DNA of 64,000 nucleotides. It comes from Flammeovirga sp. EKP202 (lineage in GTDB: Bacteria > Bacteroidota > Bacteroidia > Cytophagales > Flammeovirgaceae). Below, piece after piece: positions 1 through 8,253 of the stretch. The notes under the pieces were generated by a model. It saw only the letters and a list, made by a program, of their open reading frames with translations. It was not told the DNA's origin and ran no database searches. The position numbers and the translations under genes were made by a program. Location of the stretch: assembly GCF_014534745.1 (NCBI RefSeq), contig NZ_JACVVP010000026.1, forward strand, positions 1-64,000. Direction: 5' to 3'. Within the stretch, counting starts at the first letter, position 1; each line of letters starts with the position of its first letter.

Positions 1-38
1 TTCTTTTACTTTTCATAATACTGCAATTTACTTAATTA

Positions 39-659
39 TTAATTTTGATTGCAGTCCATTTTGATGGGGTAACTATACTTTACCCATCCTCTTTCTTTTA
101 TTTCAAACTCTTCAGGGGTCTCCAATAAAACCCAATCGTTTAAAACCTTAACTACAAAATAGATATTTTCTTTACTTACTCTAACATCTGCAGAAGTGGT
201 ATTTGGCGATTGCTTTAGTGATACATTTGGTTTTGGTGTAATGATACAACCTTGAATGTGCTTTTGTATACTTTCTGTATAAACTCCATTTTGATGAGGG
301 ATCATATAAATATCATCACCTACACTCACCAAATAACCATCCTTTATTTCTTTAGCTCGCTTAAAATAGAAAATATTATACTCAAGAAATTGAACTACAT
401 CTTTCTCATTAAAATACCTACAATAATTCCTATTGTAACTACATGTATCTTTATAAAAAATAATCTTTTCATTTGTCATCTTTACAGCAGGAGATGATAG
501 ATTACGCTGATGATATATTTTTAAAGTATCATTATTTCCTTTAAAATATTGAGCATTTATAATTAAAAATAGCTTCTGTTTTTCATTTCTTGATATCTCT
601 TGTTGGTTTACAAAAAATAATTGTATCAATAAAAAAATACTAAGTAGCACTAATTTCAT
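39..659 (-). CDS. hypothetical secreted protein
   Basis: I do not recognise the family. The 206-residue product starts with a short charged end and a hydrophobic stretch (about residues 2-18), which fits an export signal peptide; the rest is soluble, polar and lysine-rich. The C-terminal third (about residues 145-195) has the alternating hydrophobic pattern and a late tryptophan of an SH3-like beta domain, but this is only a guess. It lies 21 bp downstream of the outer-membrane barrel gene on the same strand, so the two may share a transcript and an envelope role. Confidence 0.6.
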   Translation of the reverse strand: MKLVLLSIFLLIQLFFVNQQEISRNEKQKLFLIINAQYFKGNNDTLKIYHQRNLSSPAVKMTNEKIIFYKDTCSYNRNYCRYFNEKDVVQFLEYNIFYFKRAKEIKDGYLVSVGDDIYMIPHQNGVYTESIQKHIQGCIITPKPNVSLKQSPNTTSADVRVSKENIYFVVKVLNDWVLLETPEEFEIKERGWVKYSYPIKMDCNQN

Positions 660-680
660 TTCTTCCCTTATAAATTTCTC

Positions 681-1313
681 TTATCTCTTTTTCGACCCAT
701 CCTTATTCTGAACATCTATATTAAAGATTGCTCTCACTGATAAATTAAAAAGATAGGATTCATCATTGTAATCAATTACTGTACCCGGAATAATATCTGA
801 AATAAATGCCAACTGAAATAAGCCAAAATTGATCCCTAATTCTGGAGATAAACCTATGGCTTCATACCTTTTTAGTGGAACTTCTATACTTGGCCCCATG
901 TCATCATCAGAACGCAAAGCACTCTTTGTCCTATAATATCCTATGCCCAAGCCTACATGAGGACGAATTTTACTCTTTCCTATATAATATTTTGCTTTAA
1001 GAGTGTAATCAACAACATTTGATAGTACGATCGCATCAAAAGGTAAAAAAACCAAATAATCTTCTTCTTGTTTTCGAGTTAAAAATTGCATGCTTATACT
1101 TCCATTTCGTTCAAAACCGAATGACCAATGTGAAGTGTGATTATAGTAAAAATTGATATTCAAACTGACTCCTACTCCGCCAATACTGATATCATCAATA
1201 TTTCCAGTATATACTTCTAAACCCGTACCGATACCAAAAGTGAATTTTTCATCTTGAGCAAGTAGAAAATTATTGATGCATAAAAAAATGATGATAAATA
1301 ATAGTTGCTTCAT
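681..1313 (-). CDS. outer-membrane beta-barrel protein
   Basis: Small porin-like protein of the outer-membrane beta-barrel superfamily; function unknown. The ATG at 1313 is preferred over the one at 1352 because it puts a standard signal peptide (MKQLLFIIIFLCINNFLLAQ) at the N-terminus, with cleavage after the AQ. The mature part has short amphipathic strands rich in Gly and aromatic residues (FGIGTGLEVYTG near the start, GVGVSLNINFYYN, HVGLGIGYYRT), typical of 8-stranded barrels. The last strand ends near FNLSVRAIFNI rather than at the very C-terminus. A TATATTTG element lies 37 bp upstream of this start. Confidence 0.65.
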   Translation of the reverse strand: MKQLLFIIIFLCINNFLLAQDEKFTFGIGTGLEVYTGNIDDISIGGVGVSLNINFYYNHTSHWSFGFERNGSISMQFLTRKQEEDYLVFLPFDAIVLSNVVDYTLKAKYYIGKSKIRPHVGLGIGYYRTKSALRSDDDMGPSIEVPLKRYEAIGLSPELGINFGLFQLAFISDIIPGTVIDYNDESYLFNLSVRAIFNIDVQNKDGSKKR

Positions 1314-1349
1314 ACTAATTGAAATTCTGTCCGCTTTTAAATTAAAACT

Positions 1350-1357
1350 CAAATATA
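1350..1357 (-). promoter_or_regulatory. putative -7 element for the beta-barrel gene
   Basis: Minus-strand TATATTTG matches the Bacteroidetes -7 consensus TAnnTTTG exactly and lies about 37 bp before the chosen start at 1313. A T-rich stretch lies at roughly the -33 position. It supports the downstream start, because the longer reading frame would begin too close to this element. Confidence 0.4.
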
Positions 1358-1570
1358 TTTAGTCGTGGATACAACGGAAAAGCAATTTATACGGCATTCG
1401 TCACCTTATAGTCATTTGACTACTTCAAATCTACTTCACAATTTTTAATGTGGGTTTTACAAAATCTTGTCACGCTCAAAAGTTCATTTTCAAGCGCTTA
1501 TAATTTGCAATATTTTTTCAGTGATTGTCATCAATACTTTTAAAGGAAAGAACGCACAAATTTGTTGTGC

Positions 1571-1713
1571 ATGGTGCCTAAGTGGAATAATAGGGAATTC
1601 AGTTAAAAGCTGAAACTGTACTCGCAGCTGTAAATCTTTCTAATGAAAATCTGATAGCCATTGCTACAAAGCGAGAAGGTAGATTTTTCAGAGATAAGTC
1701 AGAAGACCTACCA
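1571..1713 (+). promoter_or_regulatory. cobalamin (AdoCbl-type) riboswitch
   Basis: The leader shows the conserved cobalamin aptamer blocks in order: GGTGCC at 1573, GGAA near 1594, the TTCAG/CTGAA stem, CGCAGCTGTAA at 1623-1633 (consensus CGCaaCTGTnA), CCATTGCTAC at 1658-1667 (consensus gCCACUG), GAGAAGGT at 1673-1680 (consensus GGGAAGG) and the B12-box end GTCAGAAGACCTACC at 1698-1712. It ends about 125 nt before the nrdD start. In this family ligand binding usually lowers expression. Possible expression-platform hairpins are AACGAT/ATCGTT (1756-1770) and GTGC/GCAC (1773-1790); which one switches cannot be told by eye. Confidence 0.85.
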
Positions 1714-1837
1714 AGCAGTAGTTATGAAGAGACTTCGAGTTAAAGTGTCTACATCAACGATAGGATCGTTATGTGCCTATTGTTTTGCACTTCCAATCAA
1801 CGCGCCTTGTGTTTTGTTCATTTTATACTCAAAAGAC

Positions 1838-3676
1838 ATGGTAAACTTTCAAGATAGTAAACTATTAAAATTCGCCAATGAGGCCATCAACCTCACCAAT
1901 GTAGAAAATGAGAACGCCAACATGCCAGAGGGTGTTTTTACCGCTAAGCTGACAAGGATGTCAGGAGAGATTTCTAAAGAATATGCTAAATCATATCTCC
2001 TTCCAGAAAAACATTTAAAGATGCACGAAGAAGGTTGGATTTATATTCATGACTTCAGTTCGTATGCAGTGGGAATGCAAAACTGTATGTTTATTGATAT
2101 TGGTGATATTTTAAGTAGACCTATCTTCACGACCAATGGTACCATGCGTCCTCCACAAAGTATTCGTTCGGCTTTACAAGTGACAGCAGTTGTTTTACAG
2201 TGTCAAAGTAATGCACAATTTGGCGGTATTGCCATCAATGCTTTTGATTTTCATATGGCTACTTTTATCAGAAAGAGTTATGAGAAACATATCAAAGTTG
2301 CGAATCGCTACTCCATTCCTAACGAAGAAAAGTATGCTTGGGAACAAACTACTGAAGAAACAAAACAAGCTTGTGAAGCATTTCTTCATAATCTAAATCA
2401 TTTAGAAAGTAGAGCTGGTAATCAATTGCCATTCGTTTCTATCAATTACGGTTGTGACACATCAAAAGAAGGTCGTTTATTTATTGAGTGTCTTCTTGAA
2501 GCAACGATGGAAGGTATTGGTGAACAAAAAACAACGCCTATCTTCCCAATACAAATTTGGCAATACCGTAAAGAGGGAGGTAAGATTATCAATGAAGACC
2601 TTTTCCGTAGAGCCAATGAATGTTCTATTCAAAGAGTTTACCCAAACTATGTCAACACACATCAAGAGGTATACGATATCATGGATAAAAAGGGAAATAT
2701 TGTTCCTGATCTCATCCCTGCCACCATGGGTTGTAGGACACGCTTAGGTAAAAACCTACATGGTAGTAATGGAAAATCAGGGAGAGGTAATCTTTCTCCA
2801 GTTACCATGAATTTACCAAAGTATGCTATGGAGACTTCATCGTGGGAAGAATTTTCTAAAATGGTTATGGAAATGGCCTATATGGGGATTGACATGATGG
2901 AATGTCGTCTACGTTGGCAAAGAAAACAATTAATGGGTTCGGCTCCTTTTATGTATAAAAATAAGATATGGAAGCATGAACAAGAATACAATGAAAAGGC
3001 TAAGATTGGTGAAGTTCTGTATTCGGGCACCCTTGCTTTAGGGTTTATTGGTCTTGCTGAAGCACTATTAATTCTAGAGGGAAAACATCATGGTGAAAGT
3101 GAAACATCTCAGGCAAAAGCTCTAAAATTAATCAGTGATTTACATCAATTTTGTGATGTGGAAAGTGAAAGAAGAAGATTGAATATCTCTCTTTATGCCA
3201 CTCCTGCAGAAAGCCTTTGCCATACTTTTGCTAAGAAACTACAGGAACAATATGGCAGAGTAAAAGGAATTTTCGACAAAGAATTCATCACAAACTCTTA
3301 TCACGTTCCGGTTTGGCATGAAATCAATTATGTCGATAAAATTGCCATTGAGGCTCCGTATCATCAACATTGTACAGGAGGTTCTATTACTTATGTAGAA
3401 TTGCGGTCTGAGATTTCAAAAACGCCTCACCTTTATAAAAACCTTGTGGAGGGAGCTATGGAAGAAGGAGTTTATTATTTCGCAACGAACATTCAAAAAG
3501 ATAGGTGTTTGAGTTGTAATCACGAGGGTTTATTTGATGATTTGAAATGTAAAAAATGTGGCTCAAAAGATATTATTACGCTTCGTAGGGTAACAGGATA
3601 TATCACTGGTGCTTACCATAAAGTATTTAACAATGGTAAGAAAGATGAAGTAAGGAATAGAGTCAAACACTATTAA
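1838..3676 (+). CDS. nrdD: anaerobic ribonucleoside-triphosphate reductase (class III)
   Basis: Makes deoxyribonucleotides without oxygen, using a glycyl radical. Visible signatures in the 612-residue product: CQSNAQFGG (about 122-130), the active-site Cys in MGCRT (about 299), two zinc pairs CLSC (557-560) and CKKC (571-574), and the glycyl-radical loop RRVTGYITG with its Gly near 587. The ATG at 1838 was chosen because the in-frame codons further upstream run through the cobalamin riboswitch and do not resemble NrdD; ATG 1724 is a less likely alternative. The usual N-terminal ATP-cone (about 90 residues) is missing. No activase gene (nrdG) is next to it. The riboswitch suggests it is used when B12 is scarce and a B12-dependent class II enzyme would fail. 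Confidence 0.93.
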   Translation: MVNFQDSKLLKFANEAINLTNVENENANMPEGVFTAKLTRMSGEISKEYAKSYLLPEKHLKMHEEGWIYIHDFSSYAVGMQNCMFIDIGDILSRPIFTTNGTMRPPQSIRSALQVTAVVLQCQSNAQFGGIAINAFDFHMATFIRKSYEKHIKVANRYSIPNEEKYAWEQTTEETKQACEAFLHNLNHLESRAGNQLPFVSINYGCDTSKEGRLFIECLLEATMEGIGEQKTTPIFPIQIWQYRKEGGKIINEDLFRRANECSIQRVYPNYVNTHQEVYDIMDKKGNIVPDLIPATMGCRTRLGKNLHGSNGKSGRGNLSPVTMNLPKYAMETSSWEEFSKMVMEMAYMGIDMMECRLRWQRKQLMGSAPFMYKNKIWKHEQEYNEKAKIGEVLYSGTLALGFIGLAEALLILEGKHHGESETSQAKALKLISDLHQFCDVESERRRLNISLYATPAESLCHTFAKKLQEQYGRVKGIFDKEFITNSYHVPVWHEINYVDKIAIEAPYHQHCTGGSITYVELRSEISKTPHLYKNLVEGAMEEGVYYFATNIQKDRCLSCNHEGLFDDLKCKKCGSKDIITLRRVTGYITGAYHKVFNNGKKDEVRNRVKHY

Positions 3677-3680
3677 TACT

Positions 3681-3724
3681 AAAATGTCACATCTAGTTTA
3701 AAAGTAGGTGTGACATTTTTTCTT
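3681..3724 (+). terminator. rho-independent terminator after nrdD
   Basis: Perfect 11-bp stem AAAATGTCACA (3681-3691) / TGTGACATTTT (3709-3719) followed by a T run. It lies between the convergent nrdD and MutS-like genes and could also act weakly on the minus strand. Confidence 0.75.
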
Positions 3725-3730
3725 TTCATA

Positions 3731-4474
3731 TTAAATGATATCCATTATTCCAGCATCTTGAAATAGCTTCTCTCCTAGTTTCAATTTTGATATTCCCTTC
3801 GTGATACTATAATCAAATTGAATTTTATTTCCGTTTAATTTCGTGGATGGATGAAAAAATCCTATCTCTTCTCTGTCTTTAAATATTTCAATATCTAAAT
3901 GAGTAGAAATAATGAAAAATGAAGGAGAATTCAATTTTAAGTTAGAAAACAAATAAGAGATCAATCGAAGTGCTTCTTCTGGATTTGTAGTATTGAACAA
4001 TTCATCAAAGCAACCAAAAACTGAACCTGAAGACTTACTTGAAAGGATAAATTCTTTTATCGAGATGACTTCGTTCATAAAATGACTAGTCCCATTTTTG
4101 TAATTATCCTTGGTATTAAAATTCACATTGAAGGATTCAAAAAAAGGAATTTCCGCTTTTGAAGATGGAATTGGAACACCAATATTCCCTAAGTAACAAC
4201 ATAATGTAATGGTTTTTAAGAAAGTCGATTTACCTCCCATATTAGGACCATTAAGTATATTCAAACTATTATCAAATGTAATGTCATATTTGACAACATT
4301 ATTGATTAACGGAAAATAAGCTTTTTCTAAATGGATACAACCCTCGTAAATTACAGGTAAACAAAACCCTTTTTTTAGAGAACACCTTGTGATAGAGATA
4401 AAACATTCTACCTGAAAAAGAATATCCCAGAAACGCTTAAAATTTATAATTTGAAGGGTTTCAATGTACTTCAT
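3731..4474 (-). CDS. MutS-like ATPase domain (C-terminal half)
   Basis: MutS-family ATPase core. Walker A is GPNMGGKS (about 75-82), GTSHFMNEV (about 128-136) matches the conserved MutS loop, Walker B is FDELF (156-160) and the switch His is in ISTHLD (about 189-194). On its own the fragment lacks the clamp/lever helices that carry DNA in MutS. The first ATG after the amber codon is at 4474, but no good ribosome binding site is apparent, as is usual in this phylum. Confidence 0.7.
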   Translation of the reverse strand: MKYIETLQIINFKRFWDILFQVECFISITRCSLKKGFCLPVIYEGCIHLEKAYFPLINNVVKYDITFDNSLNILNGPNMGGKSTFLKTITLCCYLGNIGVPIPSSKAEIPFFESFNVNFNTKDNYKNGTSHFMNEVISIKEFILSSKSSGSVFGCFDELFNTTNPEEALRLISYLFSNLKLNSPSFFIISTHLDIEIFKDREEIGFFHPSTKLNGNKIQFDYSITKGISKLKLGEKLFQDAGIMDII

Positions 4475-4519
4475 TAATTCCTGCTGAGTAAGTACAGAAT
4501 TAGAATAGACATTTAGTGA

Positions 4520-4948
4520 CTAAAGGGCTTCTAATAGCAGAGATAATAAAACTCTCAATTCAGCTACTTTCGCTATATCCAATAAACCTTGAATTAAAAG
4601 CTCTAGCTCTTTAAAGAAAATTGCACTTGCCGTTAATCTTGAAATTTTACTATGTTCGACTTCTTTTTTAGAAAAGAAAATATAATTCTTTGAGGTCACA
4701 AATGAAGATTTATTAATCTCTTCACTTACTATTAGAGCTTCTCCATAATAGAGTTTATTGTATTTATAGCTATGAATTACCTCCTGATGATCAAGAAGAT
4801 TTTGGATGATGGATTGACGTAGTAAAAGCTCTTCTTTTGAACATTTATGAAGTATGAAGTCATGAATGTAAGGCGTAACTTTATGATTTTGTTCATCGTC
4901 ATAAAGCGGAATAATATCTTCTTTTAGTCGAAGCTGATCTATGTTCAT
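4520..4948 (-). CDS. MutS-like protein, N-terminal half (truncated by TAG)
   Basis: The 142 residues are mostly helical with leucine-rich segments at the end (LRVLLSLLLEAL). I recognise it only from its position, in frame with and directly ahead of the MutS-type ATPase half. The product ends at TAG 4522-4520. It would form part of the core/lever region of a MutS-like protein and is unlikely to work alone. Confidence 0.55.
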   Translation of the reverse strand: MNIDQLRLKEDIIPLYDDEQNHKVTPYIHDFILHKCSKEELLLRQSIIQNLLDHQEVIHSYKYNKLYYGEALIVSEEINKSSFVTSKNYIFFSKKEVEHSKISRLTASAIFFKELELLIQGLLDIAKVAELRVLLSLLLEAL

Positions 4949-4981
4949 TAAGAGATAGTTTGTTAGAAAATGAGTTTAGTT

Positions 4982-6073
4982 TTATGCAATTTGTTTTACT
5001 GAGAAGAGATTTACTTTTTCATTTCTACCTCTCAATTCGACAGTACCAATATCAGTTGTTGTAAAATAGTTTTCTACTTTAAGGAATTCCAACAACCGCT
5101 CAGAAATGAGAAGATCAGTCTTATAAGAATTACATAAACTTTGTATTCTTGCGGTTGTATTTAATACATCGCCTGAGAAAATAATATCCTTTTTAGTCAC
5201 ACCTATTTCTCCAGTGGTTACCTTTCCTAAATGTATTCCTGCTTTAAAAGTAGGTGCTACGCCAAATCTTTCTTGATACTTTTCCGCTTGTTCTTCCAAG
5301 GACTTTTTCATGTCATAAAAACAGTTCAGACAATTGTTTTTCTCTAAACCATTTTCCATTGTCCAAGTCACTACTACTTCATCACCTACATATTGATAAA
5401 TATGTCCACTGTAATTCAAGATGGAGTTAGATAGATCAGCATAATACTCTCTCAACATATCAAAGTATTTGGTATGTCCTAATCGTTCCGCAATCGCTGT
5501 AGAGTCTTTCATATCCAAAAACATAAAAACACGATGTTCTTCAGTTGGGCTATGGTACTTACCTAGAAAGAAATTGATCAATACTTCTTGTCCAATGTTA
5601 TCACTAACTTCTGTATAAAACAAACATATTACGATCCCTAGAGCCATATAGACTTCCATAGAAATAAAAGCAAAGCTCATCAAGAAATTCATCGCATAAC
5701 CTATCACCTTTGGATTAAATGGACTTTCTTCCATTTCAATAGCATGTCCCAAATCTGTCATTATAAAAACAAGTACAGCAATGATCAAAATATAGATCAA
5801 TGTTTTTATGATTAACTTCTTTGAAAAACTCTTGTAATGAAATAGTTTGTTAAGACAAAACACTTCCAATAGTCCCATTAAAGTTCCTCCTGTTAAAGTT
5901 AAAAATGCAGAGGAAACAGGGTTAAAATTATAAGGATTGCCTGTTGTTGGATATGTCGCTGTATCTCCTAGAATACCATGTTCAAGGAATGTGTAAATTA
6001 AGCCAAATAACAGTGAAATTACTGTAAACGGAATAACCTGCACCAATTGTCGTCTTTTTTTAATTGAGATCAT
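4982..6073 (-). CDS. membrane-anchored class III adenylate/guanylate cyclase
   Basis: Makes a cyclic nucleotide on the cytoplasmic side of the inner membrane. Four hydrophobic segments (about 12-30, 53-73, 86-106, 128-152) precede a class III cyclase domain (about 180-345). The two metal-binding Asp are in FLDMKDST (D187) and YVGDEVVV (D231). The transition-state Asn and Arg are in VLNTTARIQ (N305, R309). FKAGIHLG (K277) occupies the position of the adenine-reading Lys, which favours ATP, though the second specificity residue is unclear. All catalytic positions are present, so it should be active. It appears monocistronic; the ligand of the membrane part is unknown. Confidence 0.85.
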   Translation of the reverse strand: MISIKKRRQLVQVIPFTVISLLFGLIYTFLEHGILGDTATYPTTGNPYNFNPVSSAFLTLTGGTLMGLLEVFCLNKLFHYKSFSKKLIIKTLIYILIIAVLVFIMTDLGHAIEMEESPFNPKVIGYAMNFLMSFAFISMEVYMALGIVICLFYTEVSDNIGQEVLINFFLGKYHSPTEEHRVFMFLDMKDSTAIAERLGHTKYFDMLREYYADLSNSILNYSGHIYQYVGDEVVVTWTMENGLEKNNCLNCFYDMKKSLEEQAEKYQERFGVAPTFKAGIHLGKVTTGEIGVTKKDIIFSGDVLNTTARIQSLCNSYKTDLLISERLLEFLKVENYFTTTDIGTVELRGRNEKVNLFSVKQIA

Positions 6074-6169
6074 ATAAAGTTATGCAAACGTAGTCGTGAT
6101 AATGTAGTTAAACTCAAGACAAATGTACCCAATGGAATTTAATTCCAAGCTTTATTTACAATTGTTAAA

Positions 6170-7051
6170 CTAATTGTAGTTTTCACCAAAGCAATCTACA
6201 TCATATACAGACTCTCGATGTTCTCCATTTCTTGAAATGTGATCAAAAACGATCATTTCATTTTGATTAAAGACGATGTGATCACTCGCTTTTCGGTTCC
6301 CCATCCATGATATGAAGTAGATCCCAGGACCAACTTTTGTTACATACGTCAAAAAGTTTTGAGTTTCTTCTCCTTGATATGTCACTTGAGTAACTTCGTT
6401 TTTAATTTCAATAGTGATCGAAGTATTGTCAATTGTATATTTTATTTTTTTACCCGTTAATTCTTTTTGAGCCAATTTGTTTTCCTGAATCAATGGACGT
6501 TCTGTTTCTCCCAAAAAAGGAAGATCATATTTCATGATATTCTTAAAAATAGACCAAATTGTTGAAAGCTGTCCCATTGGTTCACCATCAGGAAATGCAC
6601 AATCTTTAGATGGACCACATGTTATTTCCCCATATATCAATTCAAAATCTTCTGGCATATCTGATTCGGGTTGATGGAGGTGTGCATATACTTTTTTAGT
6701 ATTAAAATTTACACATACGTTATCTCCTCCTCCAGATTCGAAAACCCAAGACATAAAATAAACTCCTTCTGAAACTTTAGAGATTTGAGGTTCTACTAGA
6801 GCAACAATACCATCGAAATAACCACCATAACCTTTCCACTTAATTTTATTATCGTATACGGCTAACCGAAAACTGCCAAAATCAACATAATCATAATTGA
6901 TGACTTTGCCTTCAAAGTCTCTGTAGCCCGTTCCCGAATAATTATGTTCTGAAACATTATTCAAAATCTCTTCTTTTGTCCATGTCTCCTCTGAGGGGGA
7001 ACAACTTTGCAAAAGAAATAATAGTAGTATAGATGGTGTTATAAATTTCAT
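6170..7051 (-). CDS. lipoprotein with two MoaF-like calycin domains
   Basis: The signal peptide ends in a lipobox-like LLQSC, with Cys at residue 17, so a membrane-anchored lipoprotein is likely. The mature part holds two copies of one fold. Copy 1 (about 44-130) contains FEGKVINYDY and GVYFMSWVFES; copy 2 (about 198-283) contains LTGKKIKYTI and GIYFISWMG. This pattern, GK..Y.. then G.YF.SW, matches the MoaF / lipocalin-like barrel family. MoaF was named from molybdenum cofactor clusters, but no Moco genes are near here, so a small-molecule binding role is all that can be inferred. It lies 10 bp after the bestrophin gene on the same strand. Confidence 0.65.
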   Translation of the reverse strand: MKFITPSILLLFLLQSCSPSEETWTKEEILNNVSEHNYSGTGYRDFEGKVINYDYVDFGSFRLAVYDNKIKWKGYGGYFDGIVALVEPQISKVSEGVYFMSWVFESGGGDNVCVNFNTKKVYAHLHQPESDMPEDFELIYGEITCGPSKDCAFPDGEPMGQLSTIWSIFKNIMKYDLPFLGETERPLIQENKLAQKELTGKKIKYTIDNTSITIEIKNEVTQVTYQGEETQNFLTYVTKVGPGIYFISWMGNRKASDHIVFNQNEMIVFDHISRNGEHRESVYDVDCFGENYN

Positions 7052-7061
7052 ATTTCAAGAC

Positions 7062-8141
7062 TTACATCTGCGTATCATTAATTTGTGGAAGTGGTGCCGG
7101 AAGTGATGCTTTATCTTCACCAATCATTTGTCTAATATCAATTTCTATCCCTCTTGACATTGTTGAAATTGGGACATCATTACCAATACCTTCGAAAGGG
7201 TTTTCTGAAACATCTCCGACTCTTTCCATGGTGAAAAATATCCATGAGATCACTACACTTGTTGGAATTGATAACCATACAAAGTTATCAGCAATAAATA
7301 GGAACCTTGGATCTAGCACATTCTGACTTAATAACACGTGACCAATTTTATCAAACTCACTCATTAAACCAAATGGAAGAAAAATCACAAAAATCCATAC
7401 AAAATATAAATTCAGAGTTGCAAACTGACGAGGATAGGGAAAGTTCTTAATTCGTTCCGCTTTACCTTGCAATGCAAATAATTCCGCAATCATATTTTTA
7501 AATTCCATATGCCTAAAATCTTCTATCAATCCGCTAAGTTGTAATTCACGGAAATGTTTAGATTGTAAAGTCAGACATGCATTTTGTTTATTTCCAAAAT
7601 CAAGAATGTATTCTTTTTCTTCCTTCGTAACGTATCCTTCTAACTCGTCTTCTAAAGTATTTTCATATTCCACAATTTGCATGGCATTCATATACTCCTT
7701 ATCTGATTTATTGATAGCGGAAGTTTCCCATGATTTTTTTGTTCGTAAAGCATATCGAAGACAAGTCATCCAAGCTACATGTCGATGAATAATTTCTTTC
7801 TTAATTTCGAAAAACTCCTCTTCCGTTCTTTCTCTTTTTGCATGCTCATTTGTAATAAAATCATTGACCATGGTTGCTAATAATCGAGAGGCATTTACTA
7901 TACCACCATAGATTTTTCTTGCTTCCCATAAGCGTCCGTAAGAAGCGTTATTTTTAAAACCAATCACAAAGGCTAATGCTGTACCGACCAAGCCAATAGG
8001 CAACCAAGGTAATTTCAGCCACTTGAAGCCTAAAACCTCATACATAAAGACCGGTAAAATCGCTAAAATGATAAATTGATAGATATACCTTCTGGTCCAT
8101 TTTACCATAATGGAAACTGAGTAGATCCGTTTAGTGTACAT
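7062..8141 (-). CDS. bestrophin-family ion channel
   Basis: Bacterial bestrophin homologue (UPF0187), an inner-membrane pentameric ion channel. The N-terminal part has the two helices and the conserved block GFKNNASYGRLWEARKIYGG (about 61-80). A second hydrophobic pair lies around 245-310, with the FLPFGLMSEF region (about 254-263) and a PTSVVISWIFFTME helix. The 359-residue length is somewhat above the usual 300. The acidic C-terminal PFEGIGNDVPI motif (about 317-327), typical of bacterial bestrophins, is present. An ATG 33 bp further in is an alternative start. It may share a transcript with the MoaF-like lipoprotein 10 bp downstream. Confidence 0.88.
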   Translation of the reverse strand: MYTKRIYSVSIMVKWTRRYIYQFIILAILPVFMYEVLGFKWLKLPWLPIGLVGTALAFVIGFKNNASYGRLWEARKIYGGIVNASRLLATMVNDFITNEHAKRERTEEEFFEIKKEIIHRHVAWMTCLRYALRTKKSWETSAINKSDKEYMNAMQIVEYENTLEDELEGYVTKEEKEYILDFGNKQNACLTLQSKHFRELQLSGLIEDFRHMEFKNMIAELFALQGKAERIKNFPYPRQFATLNLYFVWIFVIFLPFGLMSEFDKIGHVLLSQNVLDPRFLFIADNFVWLSIPTSVVISWIFFTMERVGDVSENPFEGIGNDVPISTMSRGIEIDIRQMIGEDKASLPAPLPQINDTQM

Positions 8142-8253
8142 AGTAGTTTTTGAGAAATGTAATTAATAAAAATTTGAGTTGATCTAATATACAATTTTCT
8201 TGGAAATAGTTTTGTTCTAATTTTTAGTTTAATGATTGAAGAGAGAGAAGTCT

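Larger units (their letters stand above)
3731..4948 (-). pseudogene. MutS-family ATPase gene split by an in-frame amber codon
   Basis: Two reading frames, 4948-4520 and 4474-3731, lie in the same frame. A single TAG at 4522-4520 separates them, and the 15 codons after it are open. Reading through gives one protein of about 405 residues: a helical lever/clamp-like N-terminal half and a MutS-type ABC ATPase C-terminal half. Such short MutS-like proteins, without the mismatch-binding domains, are known in Bacteroidetes. The lesion looks recent because both halves are otherwise intact. Alternatives are a sequencing error, amber readthrough, or two separately translated peptides. Confidence 0.7.

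Noticed and set aside
1661-1837. N-terminal extension of NrdD from TTG 1661
   Set aside because: It begins inside the conserved core of the cobalamin riboswitch and shows no NrdD or ATP-cone similarity; ATG 1838 matches the family start better.
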